From CAZOKZ01 sp964580585 (GTDB lineage Bacteria; Sumerlaeota; Sumerlaeia; SLMS01; JAHLLQ01): DNA of 27,787 bases. Each line of letters starts with the position of its first letter. The stretch's first letter is position 1. A program made the position numbers and the translations under genes. The notes under the pieces are model-generated. The model saw nothing but the letters and a program-made list of their open reading frames with translations. It was not told the origin of the DNA and made no database searches. The stretch spans positions 1 to 27,787 of the forward strand of contig CAZOKZ010000060.1 in NCBI GenBank assembly GCA_964580585.1, in the 5' to 3' direction. Shown here piece by piece: positions 17,233-25,325 of the stretch.

Positions 17233-17895
17233 ATGACGAATGTGACTAAACGCGGTGTTACGCTGATTGAACTGATAGTTGTTCTGGTGATCGTTTCGAT
17301 CCTGTCAACTATCGCCGTTGGCGTTTATACGAAAGAAATTCTACGCGCGCGCATTGCTCGCACGCGGGCTGAGATCAACACGATTGAAATTGCAATCAAC
17401 CGCTATCATATCGACATGGGGCAGTATCCTCCAACCGGTACGGGCACGGATTTGCCACCTAATCCGTTGAATCCCACGGCGCCTTATGAAGGCTGCGGCT
17501 ATCTGCAACTCGCGCTTCGTTCGAGCCTGAGCGGCACGAGCGTTCCCTTGAGCGATCGTTGGCAGGGGCCCTACCTGGAATGGGAAGAGAACCGTCTCGG
17601 CACATTGACGGGCGTTCCGATTACCGCAACCACGACGGTTCAGGAAATCCAACTGCTCGATCCGTGGGAAAACCCGTATTATTATGTCAAGAATGACGAC
17701 TACCTATCGTTCCAGGCGACGCATTTGCCCGGTGATAGTCCCTTTGCGGCAACGGAAGTATTCTACAACGTTTCCACGTACCAGATTATCTCGTTCGGAC
17801 CCAACGGAACGACGAATTTCGCCACGACACCTCTGCGAACCAACCTGGGTACGGAAGCTGACGACATTACAAACTGGGAAGCATCGTTGTTCTGA
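17233..17895 (+). CDS. Pseudopilin, GspG-like paralogue 5 (closest to canonical GspG)
   Basis: This 220-residue prepilin has a minimal leader MTNVTKRG, then VTLIELIVVLVIVSILSTIAVGV with Glu at +5 (E13). The region after the helix (RAEINTIEIAINRYHIDMGQ, then YPPTGTG) matches major pseudopilin GspG best. DRWQGPYLEWEE, LLDPWENPYYYV, SFGPNG and EADDITNWE reproduce the GspG C-terminal calcium-loop region. It is longer than standard GspG (~140-150). If any of the five forms the pseudopilus shaft, this and paralogue 3 are the best candidates. It is the last pseudopilin of the cluster; a possible terminator follows. Confidence 0.9.
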   Translation: MTNVTKRGVTLIELIVVLVIVSILSTIAVGVYTKEILRARIARTRAEINTIEIAINRYHIDMGQYPPTGTGTDLPPNPLNPTAPYEGCGYLQLALRSSLSGTSVPLSDRWQGPYLEWEENRLGTLTGVPITATTTVQEIQLLDPWENPYYYVKNDDYLSFQATHLPGDSPFAATEVFYNVSTYQIISFGPNGTTNFATTPLRTNLGTEADDITNWEASLF

Positions 17896-17924
17896 TCCCC
17901 ACCTTGTCGCACTGAATGCATTCT

Positions 17925-17968
17925 GTCGCCCGCTCGAACGTCATGTTCTGGTGGGCGATTCATTTTTC
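17925..17968 (+). terminator. Possible rho-independent terminator after the pseudopilin cluster
   Basis: GTCGCCCGC (17925-17933) pairs with GTGGGCGAT (17951-17959) through nine positions including two G-T wobbles, around a 17-nt loop, followed by TCATTTTT. The large loop and interrupted T-run make it imperfect. The position, 30 bp after the last pseudopilin, is right. Confidence 0.4.
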
Positions 17969-18067
17969 CAGCTTGCCGCGCTTGGGATGGTTTGATTGGA
18001 TAATGCCCGCTGTTGCGACACCAGACCGTGGCGCCAGCAACCTTCTCCCACGGGGTATTCCCTGGCT

Positions 18068-19099
18068 ATGACGATGCCAATTTACTTGAAATGGGTCGGC
18101 GCGATGTCCGTCGTCGCTTCGATATTCATCCACACGAGCGCAACGGCGCAGCCACTTACTGAGGAAAAACCCTCCCAGTCCGACGAACGCATGTATTGGA
18201 ATCTGAACGGCGGCGGCGAGGTGGTCGGTAAGCTGATCAAGCAAACGCCCGAGGAGGTTTTTATCGATATCGGCCCGAAAATCATCGGCGTTCCGATTGG
18301 CGGCATTGCCTCTTCTTCCTCGTTCGACGAAGTGCGCGAGAAGCTGATGGAATCGCCATTAGCAACCGGCAGTTCGACCACGGACCCGCAAACCGGAACG
18401 GTGATTTTCCGCGCTTCAAAAGCCTCGAACGAATTGATGACCCAGACCGAGATTGTCGAGAAGGTGAAAAAAAGCGTGGTGCTGATTTCCAACCCGCGCG
18501 GCGCCGGTTCGGGGTTTATTCTCGACCGCGAAGGTCGCATCGTCACCAATCACCATGTGGTACACAGTGAAAAGTACCATACGATCAATTTGTTCAAAAA
18601 ACGCGGCAATCAATTCGAGCGTGTAAAAATCGAAAACGCCGAAGTCGAAGCATACAGCCCGCTTTACGACATCGCGATTTTGAAAATGGACCTCGATCAG
18701 GTTGAAAAAGAAGGCATCGATTTGCAGCCGTTGCCCGTTGCCTCTCCCGACAGTCTGGAAGTCGGCGATCCGGTGTACGCCGTTGGCAATCCTGGCATGG
18801 GGCGCAGGCTGCTCGAGCATTCGGTCAGCGAGGGGATTGTCAGTTCGCTGGCGCGCAATGTGGGCGATGTGATTTATATCCAGACAACAGCGGCCGTCAA
18901 CCCGGGTAACAGCGGCGGTCCGCTGGTCAACCAACGCGGCGAGGTAGTGGGGTTGGTAACGCTGAAGGCTGTGTTCCAGGAAGGCATCGCTTTTGCGCTC
19001 CCATCCAGCCTGATTCGCCATTTTCTGGAAAACAGTGAATCGTATGCGTATTCCGAGCAGGCAAATAATAAGGGATTCCGATATTTGTCGCCGGAGTGA
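18068..19099 (+). CDS. Exported HtrA-like trypsin-fold serine protease without PDZ domain
   Basis: This 343-residue protein is predicted to be exported (signal peptide WVGAMSVVASIFIHTSATAQ at about 9-28). A small N-terminal beta domain (NGGGEVVGKLIKQTPEEVFI, then IPxGGIASS-like) precedes the protease. The triad is visible: His in IVTNHHVVH (about H163), Asp in YDIAILK (about D201) and Ser in NPGNSGGPL (about S282), as in DegP/HtrA. The chain ends shortly after FALPSSLIRHFL, so no PDZ domain is present, unlike DegP/DegS. ATG 18068 (or 18074) is chosen over the TTG at 17996 because it gives a compact signal peptide. It could trim or quality-control exported proteins; a link to the pseudopilins next door is inference from position. 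Confidence 0.9.
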   Translation: MTMPIYLKWVGAMSVVASIFIHTSATAQPLTEEKPSQSDERMYWNLNGGGEVVGKLIKQTPEEVFIDIGPKIIGVPIGGIASSSSFDEVREKLMESPLATGSSTTDPQTGTVIFRASKASNELMTQTEIVEKVKKSVVLISNPRGAGSGFILDREGRIVTNHHVVHSEKYHTINLFKKRGNQFERVKIENAEVEAYSPLYDIAILKMDLDQVEKEGIDLQPLPVASPDSLEVGDPVYAVGNPGMGRRLLEHSVSEGIVSSLARNVGDVIYIQTTAAVNPGNSGGPLVNQRGEVVGLVTLKAVFQEGIAFALPSSLIRHFLENSESYAYSEQANNKGFRYLSPE

Positions 19100-19111
19100 G
19101 AGCAAGGGATA

Positions 19112-19216
19112 AAGGATGAAAACTGGATAATAGAAAACAACTTGGACAAACACGATTATTTACAAGCCAAATCCCAAATAACGATTTGGGGTAAATTCAT
19201 CCTTCATCCTTCATCC
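19112..19216 (+). repeat. Intergenic inverted repeats and triple TTCATCC
   Basis: AAGGATGAA (19112-19120) is the exact complement of TTCATCCTT (19196-19204). Inside the pair is a second hairpin, CCCAAAT (19173-19179) with ATTTGGG (19184-19190) and loop AACG. TTCATCC then occurs three times in tandem (19196-19216). The element lies between the protease gene and the YfhO-like gene. No T-run follows, so a simple terminator is unlikely. Confidence 0.5.
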
Positions 19217-19233
19217 ATCATTCTTGTGATTCT

Positions 19234-21546
19234 ATGACCGATCCATCGATTGCACCCTCCCGTACTCCCACATATTACGCCGATGAACAAGACGAAGCCA
19301 TGCGCGAGCGTTATCGCTGGGGCTTGGCGTTATTCGTCGTGCTGGTGATTTTTTTAACGCTCAATTTCAAGCTGGCGATCGGTTCGGCGGCGGGGATTTG
19401 GGACGCGGACGCCCAGTTTGCTCCGTATCAGATGTTGCTCGGCGATTATGCGCGCAACTGGAGCTTCATGCTGTGGAATCCGTGGACGAATGCGGGATCG
19501 CCGGATTTTGTCCAACCAGAGTTGGGGGCGTTTTCGCCCGTTTCCAACCTCGTGGGGTTTTTCTTTGGCGGATCGAGCGCTTCTTACCGCATCTATTGGC
19601 TGCTGATCTGGGGGCTGGGCATCACGGGGATGTTTGCCTTGCTCAAGCATCTGGGCGCCGAGCGCATTGGAACGTCGATTGGCGCGTTGGGATTCGGTTT
19701 CAGCGGTTTTTATATCGGCCACGCTGAACACATTTCCATGATCCATTCAATCGCCTGGCTACCGTTCGTCATCTGGCGACTGGATGTGGGATTACTCGAT
19801 CGACGGTGGTTGCCATTCGTCCAGGCAGGCGCTATCTGGGGACTATCGGCGCTCGCGGGTTATCACGGTTTGACGGTATCGACGGGACTCTTCGCGTTTT
19901 TCTGGGCGATGGGTCGTTGCTGGTGGACACTTGGCGGAGGAAAACGCGAATGCGCCCGAATGCTGGCAGCCATGGCGATCCTGGCAGGCGTAGGCTTCGT
20001 CATCCTGAGTCCCACATACGTTGGTTTTCTTGTCGAAGCACACGGATTCACAGACCGTACCCATCCTTTGCCGCGCGAAACCGCTATCGGATCGAACGCG
20101 CTGAGTTTTGGCGCTCTGACAACGTTTGCAAGCCCCTATCTGCCAAACCTTTGGTTGTATAATCGTGGACAAATCTGGAGGGAATCCGACATCTCGGGCC
20201 TGAGTGTCTATCTGAGCGCTCCCCTGCTGGCACTTGCGGTATTGGCACTCGTCGTGGGACGGCGGGATAAATGGCGTTGGCATCTTGTAGCACTTGCGGC
20301 GGCCAGTCTGGCGCTCGCCATCGGCCAGAATTTACCTTTCCGTGGCTGGCTGTACGATATTTTCCCCCCCACGCGTTATTTCCGACACGCCGCAAACATC
20401 AGGGCCTATGCGTTGTTTTGCGTGACGATTTTGGGTGCGCTGGGTGTGCAGGATTTACGCACTTTGGTAACGGAATCGTCTCTTTTGCGCGACCGACGTC
20501 TGGTGGCTGACGTCTGGGCGGGGATGGCGATTGTGGCTGGGCCGGCAATCGTATCGATGGCGAGTCGGGTGGATAATTTGGGCGACAATTTCGGATGGGC
20601 CATGCTGCACGCGGGCGTAGCGTGGGCGGTCGTAACGGTTGGAGCGCTTCTCCTGACACGAAAACCGGACGTATTCAAAAGCAAAGCGTTCGCGGTGACG
20701 TTGTGTTTTCTGACCATTGCGGATTTGGCCTGTGTACAAGCGCTCTCGGTCAGCGTCATGACCAGCGATCCGGTTACGCTAAATGAATGGCGCGAACTGG
20801 ATAACACGCGTCACGTCGGAAGCCTGGATTTGACGCCAAACGGTCTGAATCGCGTCCAGAGAGCTTATCCTGGCGACTGGGTAACCAACAAAAATGTCGT
20901 GCGCAAAGATCCGATGTTCGGCGGTTACGTAGCACTTTACAATAGGTTCCACGTTCAATGGAACAAGGAACAGGCCTTGATCCCGTTTGCGACCCAATCG
21001 CCCAGCGGAACATCACGCATTTGGTATTCCTCGACCATTACCCGAGTTCCTCCGACACAAGAAGCCTTCGACGCATTCAAAAAAACCGTGAAAGAAACGG
21101 GGTCATTTCCATTTCTGGTCCATTCGCGTGAAGCCATGCTCGGTGAATCCGTCGAGCCGTTGCCAGATGTGGAAGAATGGATCAAATTGGCGCCGGTTGC
21201 GTGGCCGCTGCCCGCAAGGGTGGAAGGCTACGAGCCCACTCGGCTGCAAATTCGGATAGACTGCCCGCAAAAAGGATGGCTTTGTGTGACCGATCGTTGG
21301 GCACGCGGTTGGCGAGCAACGGTCAATGGCAATGACGTGCCGGTCGAGGGAGGCAATTTCATCTTCCGCGCCATTCCGGTCAGCGAAGGCACCAATACGG
21401 TTATTTTCACGTATCATCCCTTCGGTTTTCCCGAGTTGCTCCTGACAAGTTGGGGCGCTCTAGCCTTGGTGGCTGGGTTCAGTATCCGGGATTGGAAACG
21501 ACGCAAGCGAATCGTCCCACGCATTCCAACAACCATACGGAAATAA
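19234..21546 (+). CDS. YfhO-like polytopic membrane protein
   Basis: This 770-residue protein has a first membrane span at about 30-50, the acidic loop IWDADAQFAPYQML and NPWTNAGSPDFVQPELGAFSP, then about ten more spans. Near the C-terminus a soluble domain contains RWARGWRATVNGNDVPVEGG and FRAIPVSEGTNTVIFTYHP, followed by one last span and a basic tail. This layout matches the YfhO family, large GT-C-like membrane proteins implicated in glycosylating lipoteichoic acid or other surface polymers in Gram-positives. The role in diderms is unclear. ATG 19234 has only a weak ribosome site. It may share a transcript with the downstream secreted-protein gene (57 bp gap). Confidence 0.85.
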   Translation: MTDPSIAPSRTPTYYADEQDEAMRERYRWGLALFVVLVIFLTLNFKLAIGSAAGIWDADAQFAPYQMLLGDYARNWSFMLWNPWTNAGSPDFVQPELGAFSPVSNLVGFFFGGSSASYRIYWLLIWGLGITGMFALLKHLGAERIGTSIGALGFGFSGFYIGHAEHISMIHSIAWLPFVIWRLDVGLLDRRWLPFVQAGAIWGLSALAGYHGLTVSTGLFAFFWAMGRCWWTLGGGKRECARMLAAMAILAGVGFVILSPTYVGFLVEAHGFTDRTHPLPRETAIGSNALSFGALTTFASPYLPNLWLYNRGQIWRESDISGLSVYLSAPLLALAVLALVVGRRDKWRWHLVALAAASLALAIGQNLPFRGWLYDIFPPTRYFRHAANIRAYALFCVTILGALGVQDLRTLVTESSLLRDRRLVADVWAGMAIVAGPAIVSMASRVDNLGDNFGWAMLHAGVAWAVVTVGALLLTRKPDVFKSKAFAVTLCFLTIADLACVQALSVSVMTSDPVTLNEWRELDNTRHVGSLDLTPNGLNRVQRAYPGDWVTNKNVVRKDPMFGGYVALYNRFHVQWNKEQALIPFATQSPSGTSRIWYSSTITRVPPTQEAFDAFKKTVKETGSFPFLVHSREAMLGESVEPLPDVEEWIKLAPVAWPLPARVEGYEPTRLQIRIDCPQKGWLCVTDRWARGWRATVNGNDVPVEGGNFIFRAIPVSEGTNTVIFTYHPFGFPELLLTSWGALALVAGFSIRDWKRRKRIVPRIPTTIRK

Positions 21547-21603
21547 AACTCCCTGGGCTGGCTTCCACGCGCCGGTGGAGGAATCTTACCAAACGAGGAT
21601 ATT

Positions 21604-23424
21604 ATGAAAGCCGTCAGCATGGTTTGCAGCCGCCTGTTCGTATTGGTGGCGTTGATTTTGATTGCCGGTCGTGCCGCGCACGCCGATGCGGAAAACCTGT
21701 TTAACAATTTACCCAAAGATACCATTTATTGCGTGTCGGTCAAAAACATGAGCGAACTGCGCAAGAGTTGGGATTCGAGCCGATATGCCGAGGCATGGAA
21801 CAGCGAAGAATTCGCCAAGTTTCGCGACTTGATTCAAAACGAATGGAAAGAATGGTCGGGCACGTTCGAGGAAAAAACGCACGTCAAACCCGATGAATTG
21901 TTCGACAAAATCGATGGATTCGCCGCTGTGCTTTCGACGCACCTGGCGTACAAATCCTCGGGGGCTTTCGCTCAATCGGAATACGACGTGTGTTTCCTGG
22001 CCGAAGTGAATGCCGATAAGCAGGAAGAGTTGAAGGATTCGCTCGATAAACTCCTGGTTGCCGTTCCCGACGACGCGGAAAAAAGCATCGAGGAATACAA
22101 AGGCCAGAAAATCCACCACATCAAATATACCAAAGTGCTGACCGCCGACGGTCTGCCGATGGATGTGCAGGGGTTGGATCTTTCCCAGGAAGTGACGACG
22201 GAAATCGCCTACGCTTTCACGGACAACTATTTTCTGATCGCGGAAGGTCCAAACAACCCGGTCAAAAAACTGATGAACTCTCTGATGGACGAAGACGCAG
22301 CACGCATTTCGTCGAACCCATCGCTCAAGTCGCTGACCCAGGAAACCGGTGGTCTCGGCGATATGACCGCATGGGTGAATTTGCCCGCGCTGTTCGAGGT
22401 ATGGGGCACGGTCGAAGACGAAAAAGAAGGTTACACCACGGCGGAAAAAATGGGCCTGACCACAATGGGTCCGGTGCTGACCTCGGTTAACCTGAACAAC
22501 AAAGGCCTTTTTATTCAAGGCGCAGCCGAAATGCCGCGCGAACGCAAAGGCCTGATTTCCATGATGTACGCGGGACAAAAAAACTCGGTCAAAGCTGCAG
22601 AAAACGTCCCGGTGGATGCCTACTCTTTCTACTCTTGGACGATGGACCTGCCGGTGCTTTGGACCGAATTGCAAACACTGGTCAACTCGATCCAACCGCA
22701 AGCGGGCGGAATGATTAACATGTGGCTGGAATCGACCAAAGCTCAATACGGCATCGATTTGGAAAACGACCTGATCGCCAACGTGCAAGGCGAACACGCG
22801 GCCTATACGCGCCAGATGGTCAATACCGCTCCGGCTTCGGACGAAAACGGTCCGGCGATACCCCGTCCCTCGAAAGCGTTCTTCCTGCATTTGAACAACG
22901 GCACACAAACCGTTACGGCACTGGAAGGCGTGTTCGAGAAACTGAAAGGCGAACCTTTTCAAATGCCGCTCGAAAGCTCGGCGCAAAAAGGCGTGAATAT
23001 CTGGACTCTGAGCGATGCAGCAGGCATTCCCGCCGATCAGATTCCCGCGTGGTCGGTGACGAATAACTATATCCTGATGTCGAACAATATGCAGGAAATG
23101 CAGCAGATGGTGCGCCAGGTAACAGGAGAAGGCGGCAACACGTTGGATTCCAATCCGGATTTCAAAAAAGCCGTCGCTTCGTCTTCTTCCGACGACTTGC
23201 GTTTGTTCAATTTCAATAGCCGCGAAGCATACAAAGACGTAGTGGATCAAATTCGTTATATGCTGCAAATGATGGCAGAATTCGATGAAGAAGAAATGAA
23301 AATTTCTGCGGACGATGTGCCGCCCATGACATGGTGGACACGATATTTCGGAACTTCGCACAACGCGATTTACCTGAAGCCGTCGGCGGCGGTATTTACC
23401 TATGTTTGGAATTCGGCGGAATAA
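21604..23424 (+). CDS. Secreted protein of unknown function, DUF3352-like style
   Basis: This 606-residue protein has a signal peptide (LFVLVALILIAGRAAHADA, cut after about residue 26-28) and no further membrane segment. The mature part begins LFNNLPKDTIYCVSVKNMSEL. It repeatedly shows a pattern of predicted beta strand, 'AYAFTDNYFLIAEGP' or 'SVTNNYILMSNNMQEM', then 'LMNSLM'/'MVRQVTG' and NPSLKSL or NPDFKKA. This suggests two copies of one alpha/beta module. The style resembles exported DUF3352-type proteins, where a 'display value, then subtract from a sum' layout is common, but I cannot assign the family firmly. The C-terminal part is acidic. ATG 21604 has AGGA 4 nt upstream. A strong terminator follows. 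Confidence 0.75.
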   Translation: MKAVSMVCSRLFVLVALILIAGRAAHADAENLFNNLPKDTIYCVSVKNMSELRKSWDSSRYAEAWNSEEFAKFRDLIQNEWKEWSGTFEEKTHVKPDELFDKIDGFAAVLSTHLAYKSSGAFAQSEYDVCFLAEVNADKQEELKDSLDKLLVAVPDDAEKSIEEYKGQKIHHIKYTKVLTADGLPMDVQGLDLSQEVTTEIAYAFTDNYFLIAEGPNNPVKKLMNSLMDEDAARISSNPSLKSLTQETGGLGDMTAWVNLPALFEVWGTVEDEKEGYTTAEKMGLTTMGPVLTSVNLNNKGLFIQGAAEMPRERKGLISMMYAGQKNSVKAAENVPVDAYSFYSWTMDLPVLWTELQTLVNSIQPQAGGMINMWLESTKAQYGIDLENDLIANVQGEHAAYTRQMVNTAPASDENGPAIPRPSKAFFLHLNNGTQTVTALEGVFEKLKGEPFQMPLESSAQKGVNIWTLSDAAGIPADQIPAWSVTNNYILMSNNMQEMQQMVRQVTGEGGNTLDSNPDFKKAVASSSSDDLRLFNFNSREAYKDVVDQIRYMLQMMAEFDEEEMKISADDVPPMTWWTRYFGTSHNAIYLKPSAAVFTYVWNSAE

Positions 23425-23448
23425 CACTTAACCGCGACGGAAACATCA

Positions 23449-23490
23449 TCGGGGGACGGAGCATCGTGACTCCGTCCCCCGAATGTTTTT
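23449..23490 (+). terminator. Strong rho-independent terminator
   Basis: A perfect 13-bp GC-rich stem (23449-23461 with 23470-23482) encloses the loop CATCGTGA and is followed by ATGTTTTT. It ends the plus-strand unit 25 bp after the secreted-protein gene. A second small stem, CAGCC/GGCTG (23543-23561) followed by TTTTT, stands further on in the gap before the convergent minus-strand genes. Confidence 0.9.
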
Positions 23491-23611
23491 AAAGCACCTT
23501 CTGAACACGCGTTGTTGGCCATGTCTCCGGCTTGAACACAAGCAGCCGCAATCCAGGGCTGTTTTTGGAGCTGCTTTCACCGGTATCGCCTACACAGAAT
23601 GGGGAATAGTT

Positions 23612-23878
23612 CTATTCGATTTCTTTTTTGTCGATTAGGAGAAAAAACTTTCTCGTTCCCCAACCTGTTGTGCGTTGTTCATTAACTTTCTCATCAAGTG
23701 CAAGATGGAAGATTTCAATGGTTTCACCGAATTGAATTTCGTCATTTAATTCTTCGTTCAAAGTGTAACCATACGATTGAGAGTTTGCCTCTTCGGGGAA
23801 AGGAATGAACTGAACTCGTTCCCCTTGAAACTCAAAGTTTGAAGGGCCTGTGAAACCATTATCGATATAGTATCTCAT
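23612..23878 (-). CDS. Hypothetical 88-residue protein
   Basis: I do not recognise this short acidic protein. It has no signal peptide or membrane span. It starts MRYYIDNGFTGPSNFEFQG and ends in a charged FFLLIDKKEIE. It lies 15 bp after the small lipoprotein gene on the same strand and is probably the last gene of the purD unit. Its DNA is visibly richer in A/T than the neighbouring purD and pyrR. Confidence 0.55.
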   Translation of the reverse strand: MRYYIDNGFTGPSNFEFQGERVQFIPFPEEANSQSYGYTLNEELNDEIQFGETIEIFHLALDEKVNEQRTTGWGTRKFFLLIDKKEIE

Positions 23879-23893
23879 CGCAATTCCGGGTTT

Positions 23894-24256
23894 TCAGTCT
23901 TTTTCACATAGCGCAACGCACAATAAGTGATTGGGATTTGAACGAATAATTCTTTCCGATCGATTCAAAAGAACTCCTTCCTGCACCACTTTTGTCGAAC
24001 CATTTTTGTAATCTTCATAATAGAGTTTAATCGCAAGACAGGACGGATCATCCTCTGTGTAAACAGGCATGATGTTCACGCTTCTCCCGATCCAGCCAGC
24101 AAATCGAGCGTAGTCCGGGAAATCGACGCCTTCGATCTTTACGTAACTTTTATTGGAGAAATACCGTTTGTCATCCGGATCGCCTTGCTTTTGAAAAACT
24201 CGATCCGTGCATCCAACAAACAGAATAACTAAGACTAACAATAATATTCGACGCAT
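23894..24256 (-). CDS. Small lipoprotein of unknown function
   Basis: This 120-residue protein begins MRRILLLVLVILFVGC, a short signal peptide with the lipidation Cys at 16 (FVGC lipobox). The mature part is a compact domain with GVDFPDYARFAGWIGRSVNI and several Cys residues (SCLAIKLY, LLCVALCEKD). Disulfide formation in the periplasm is plausible. I do not recognise the family. It starts at ATG 24256, 53 bp after the preceding lipoprotein gene. Confidence 0.7.
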   Translation of the reverse strand: MRRILLLVLVILFVGCTDRVFQKQGDPDDKRYFSNKSYVKIEGVDFPDYARFAGWIGRSVNIMPVYTEDDPSCLAIKLYYEDYKNGSTKVVQEGVLLNRSERIIRSNPNHLLCVALCEKD

Positions 24257-24309
24257 TTTAATCCTCGTGTTTTATTATTCCAGTTCTTGTGATACAGCAC
24301 CGGTATCGA

Positions 24310-25314
24310 CTACTGCGTCACCATATACTCGCGCATTTTTTTTGCCACACTTTCCACTTGTATCGTTTTCTGATGCTCGAAACCAAGGTTCTGACGCGCG
24401 TAATCGGTTGCTTCAGACATGAGTTTCATCGCTTCGACTTCCTGACCAGAATCCCAGAGTTGCCGCGCGCGCGAAATCATCTCGTCCAGCGTGGCGTTGA
24501 CCGATGGAGAAACATTGGTCGCTGGTTTTGGCACGGTGGGAGGTGTTGCGTTTGTTGGCGGTTGCTGGCTGGGCGGGTCGGTTTGATGTGTTTCCGGCGC
24601 GGGAGGATGGGCGGCCTCTGTTGTTGAGGAAGGTGGTTCCGATCCCGTGTAGCGTGCGTAAAGAACAGCCGCAAATTTTGTTGCCTCGTGGTCTGCTCCC
24701 AACTCGTTCAAACGCATATGATATACTTGATTGATAATTCCTGCCGCCATATCGGACGCGCCCATTTCATCATACTTTCGCGCTCTTTCTATTTTACTCT
24801 GCGTTAATGAAATGATGCCCATTTTGAACTCGTTAGGCGTGCGCAGTTTCTGGGCTCTTTGGTCATCGGCTGTCTGACCGGGTACCACGACGCGGATGGC
24901 AGGAAGAACGGTTTCGCCGCCGGTTTTTTCTCGCGCCAGACGGATGTATTCTTTGGCGACTGCTGGAGCGCCGCTTTTTTTAACTTCCGCAATTGCATCC
25001 TTCGTCTTGATTACCCATTTGGGAGAGTGGGAATTTAAACTCTCCAACTCAAACATTCCATCGCTTGTCCGCCATGCCCTTATCTTGGCGTCCTGAAGAT
25101 AAATTTCGTCTTCAAGCCAATTAAGGGCTCCCGAATCGGTTTGATGATAATCATAAAGCCACTGTTGGTCCGCAGAACTCAGCCCCGCATACGGGGGCAT
25201 CTGAGACGCCTGCTTGAGCGACATCGGTCGATCGCACGCGGAAAATACAGCCAGAAGAATAAATAAAAAAAAGGTCTGGATGAATGGTCGTTTAGAGAAT
25301 GATTTCGTCCCCAT
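24310..25314 (-). CDS. Lipoprotein with two TPR-like repeats and Pro-rich linker
   Basis: This 334-residue protein has a lipoprotein signal peptide (FFLFILLAVFSAC, lipid Cys at 27). After a unique N-terminal domain, two helix pairs end in LGADHEATKFAAVLYARYTG and LGFEHQKTIQVESVAKKM. This spacing resembles the LGxDHPxT type of tetratricopeptide repeat found in kinesin light chain-like TPRs. A Pro/Thr-rich linker (about 225-270) separates them. It starts 11 bp after pyrR and so is probably translated from the same mRNA, although its function is unrelated to nucleotides as far as can be seen. It may mediate protein contacts in the periplasm. Confidence 0.75.
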   Translation of the reverse strand: MGTKSFSKRPFIQTFFLFILLAVFSACDRPMSLKQASQMPPYAGLSSADQQWLYDYHQTDSGALNWLEDEIYLQDAKIRAWRTSDGMFELESLNSHSPKWVIKTKDAIAEVKKSGAPAVAKEYIRLAREKTGGETVLPAIRVVVPGQTADDQRAQKLRTPNEFKMGIISLTQSKIERARKYDEMGASDMAAGIINQVYHMRLNELGADHEATKFAAVLYARYTGSEPPSSTTEAAHPPAPETHQTDPPSQQPPTNATPPTVPKPATNVSPSVNATLDEMISRARQLWDSGQEVEAMKLMSEATDYARQNLGFEHQKTIQVESVAKKMREYMVTQ

Positions 25315-25325
25315 TCTGATTTACC

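Noticed and set aside
17042..17236. 64-codon frame whose TGA overlaps the start of paralogue 5
   Set aside because: It begins inside paralogue 4 in another frame and shows no domain; only its last 20 codons lie in the gap.
18416..19153. 245-codon minus-strand frame
   Set aside because: It is antisense to the HtrA-like protease, whose catalytic motifs are intact.
21709..23427. 572-codon open frame on the minus strand
   Set aside because: It mirrors the codon bias of the secreted-protein gene opposite, is rich in Phe/His/Arg, and runs into the terminator without a ribosome site.
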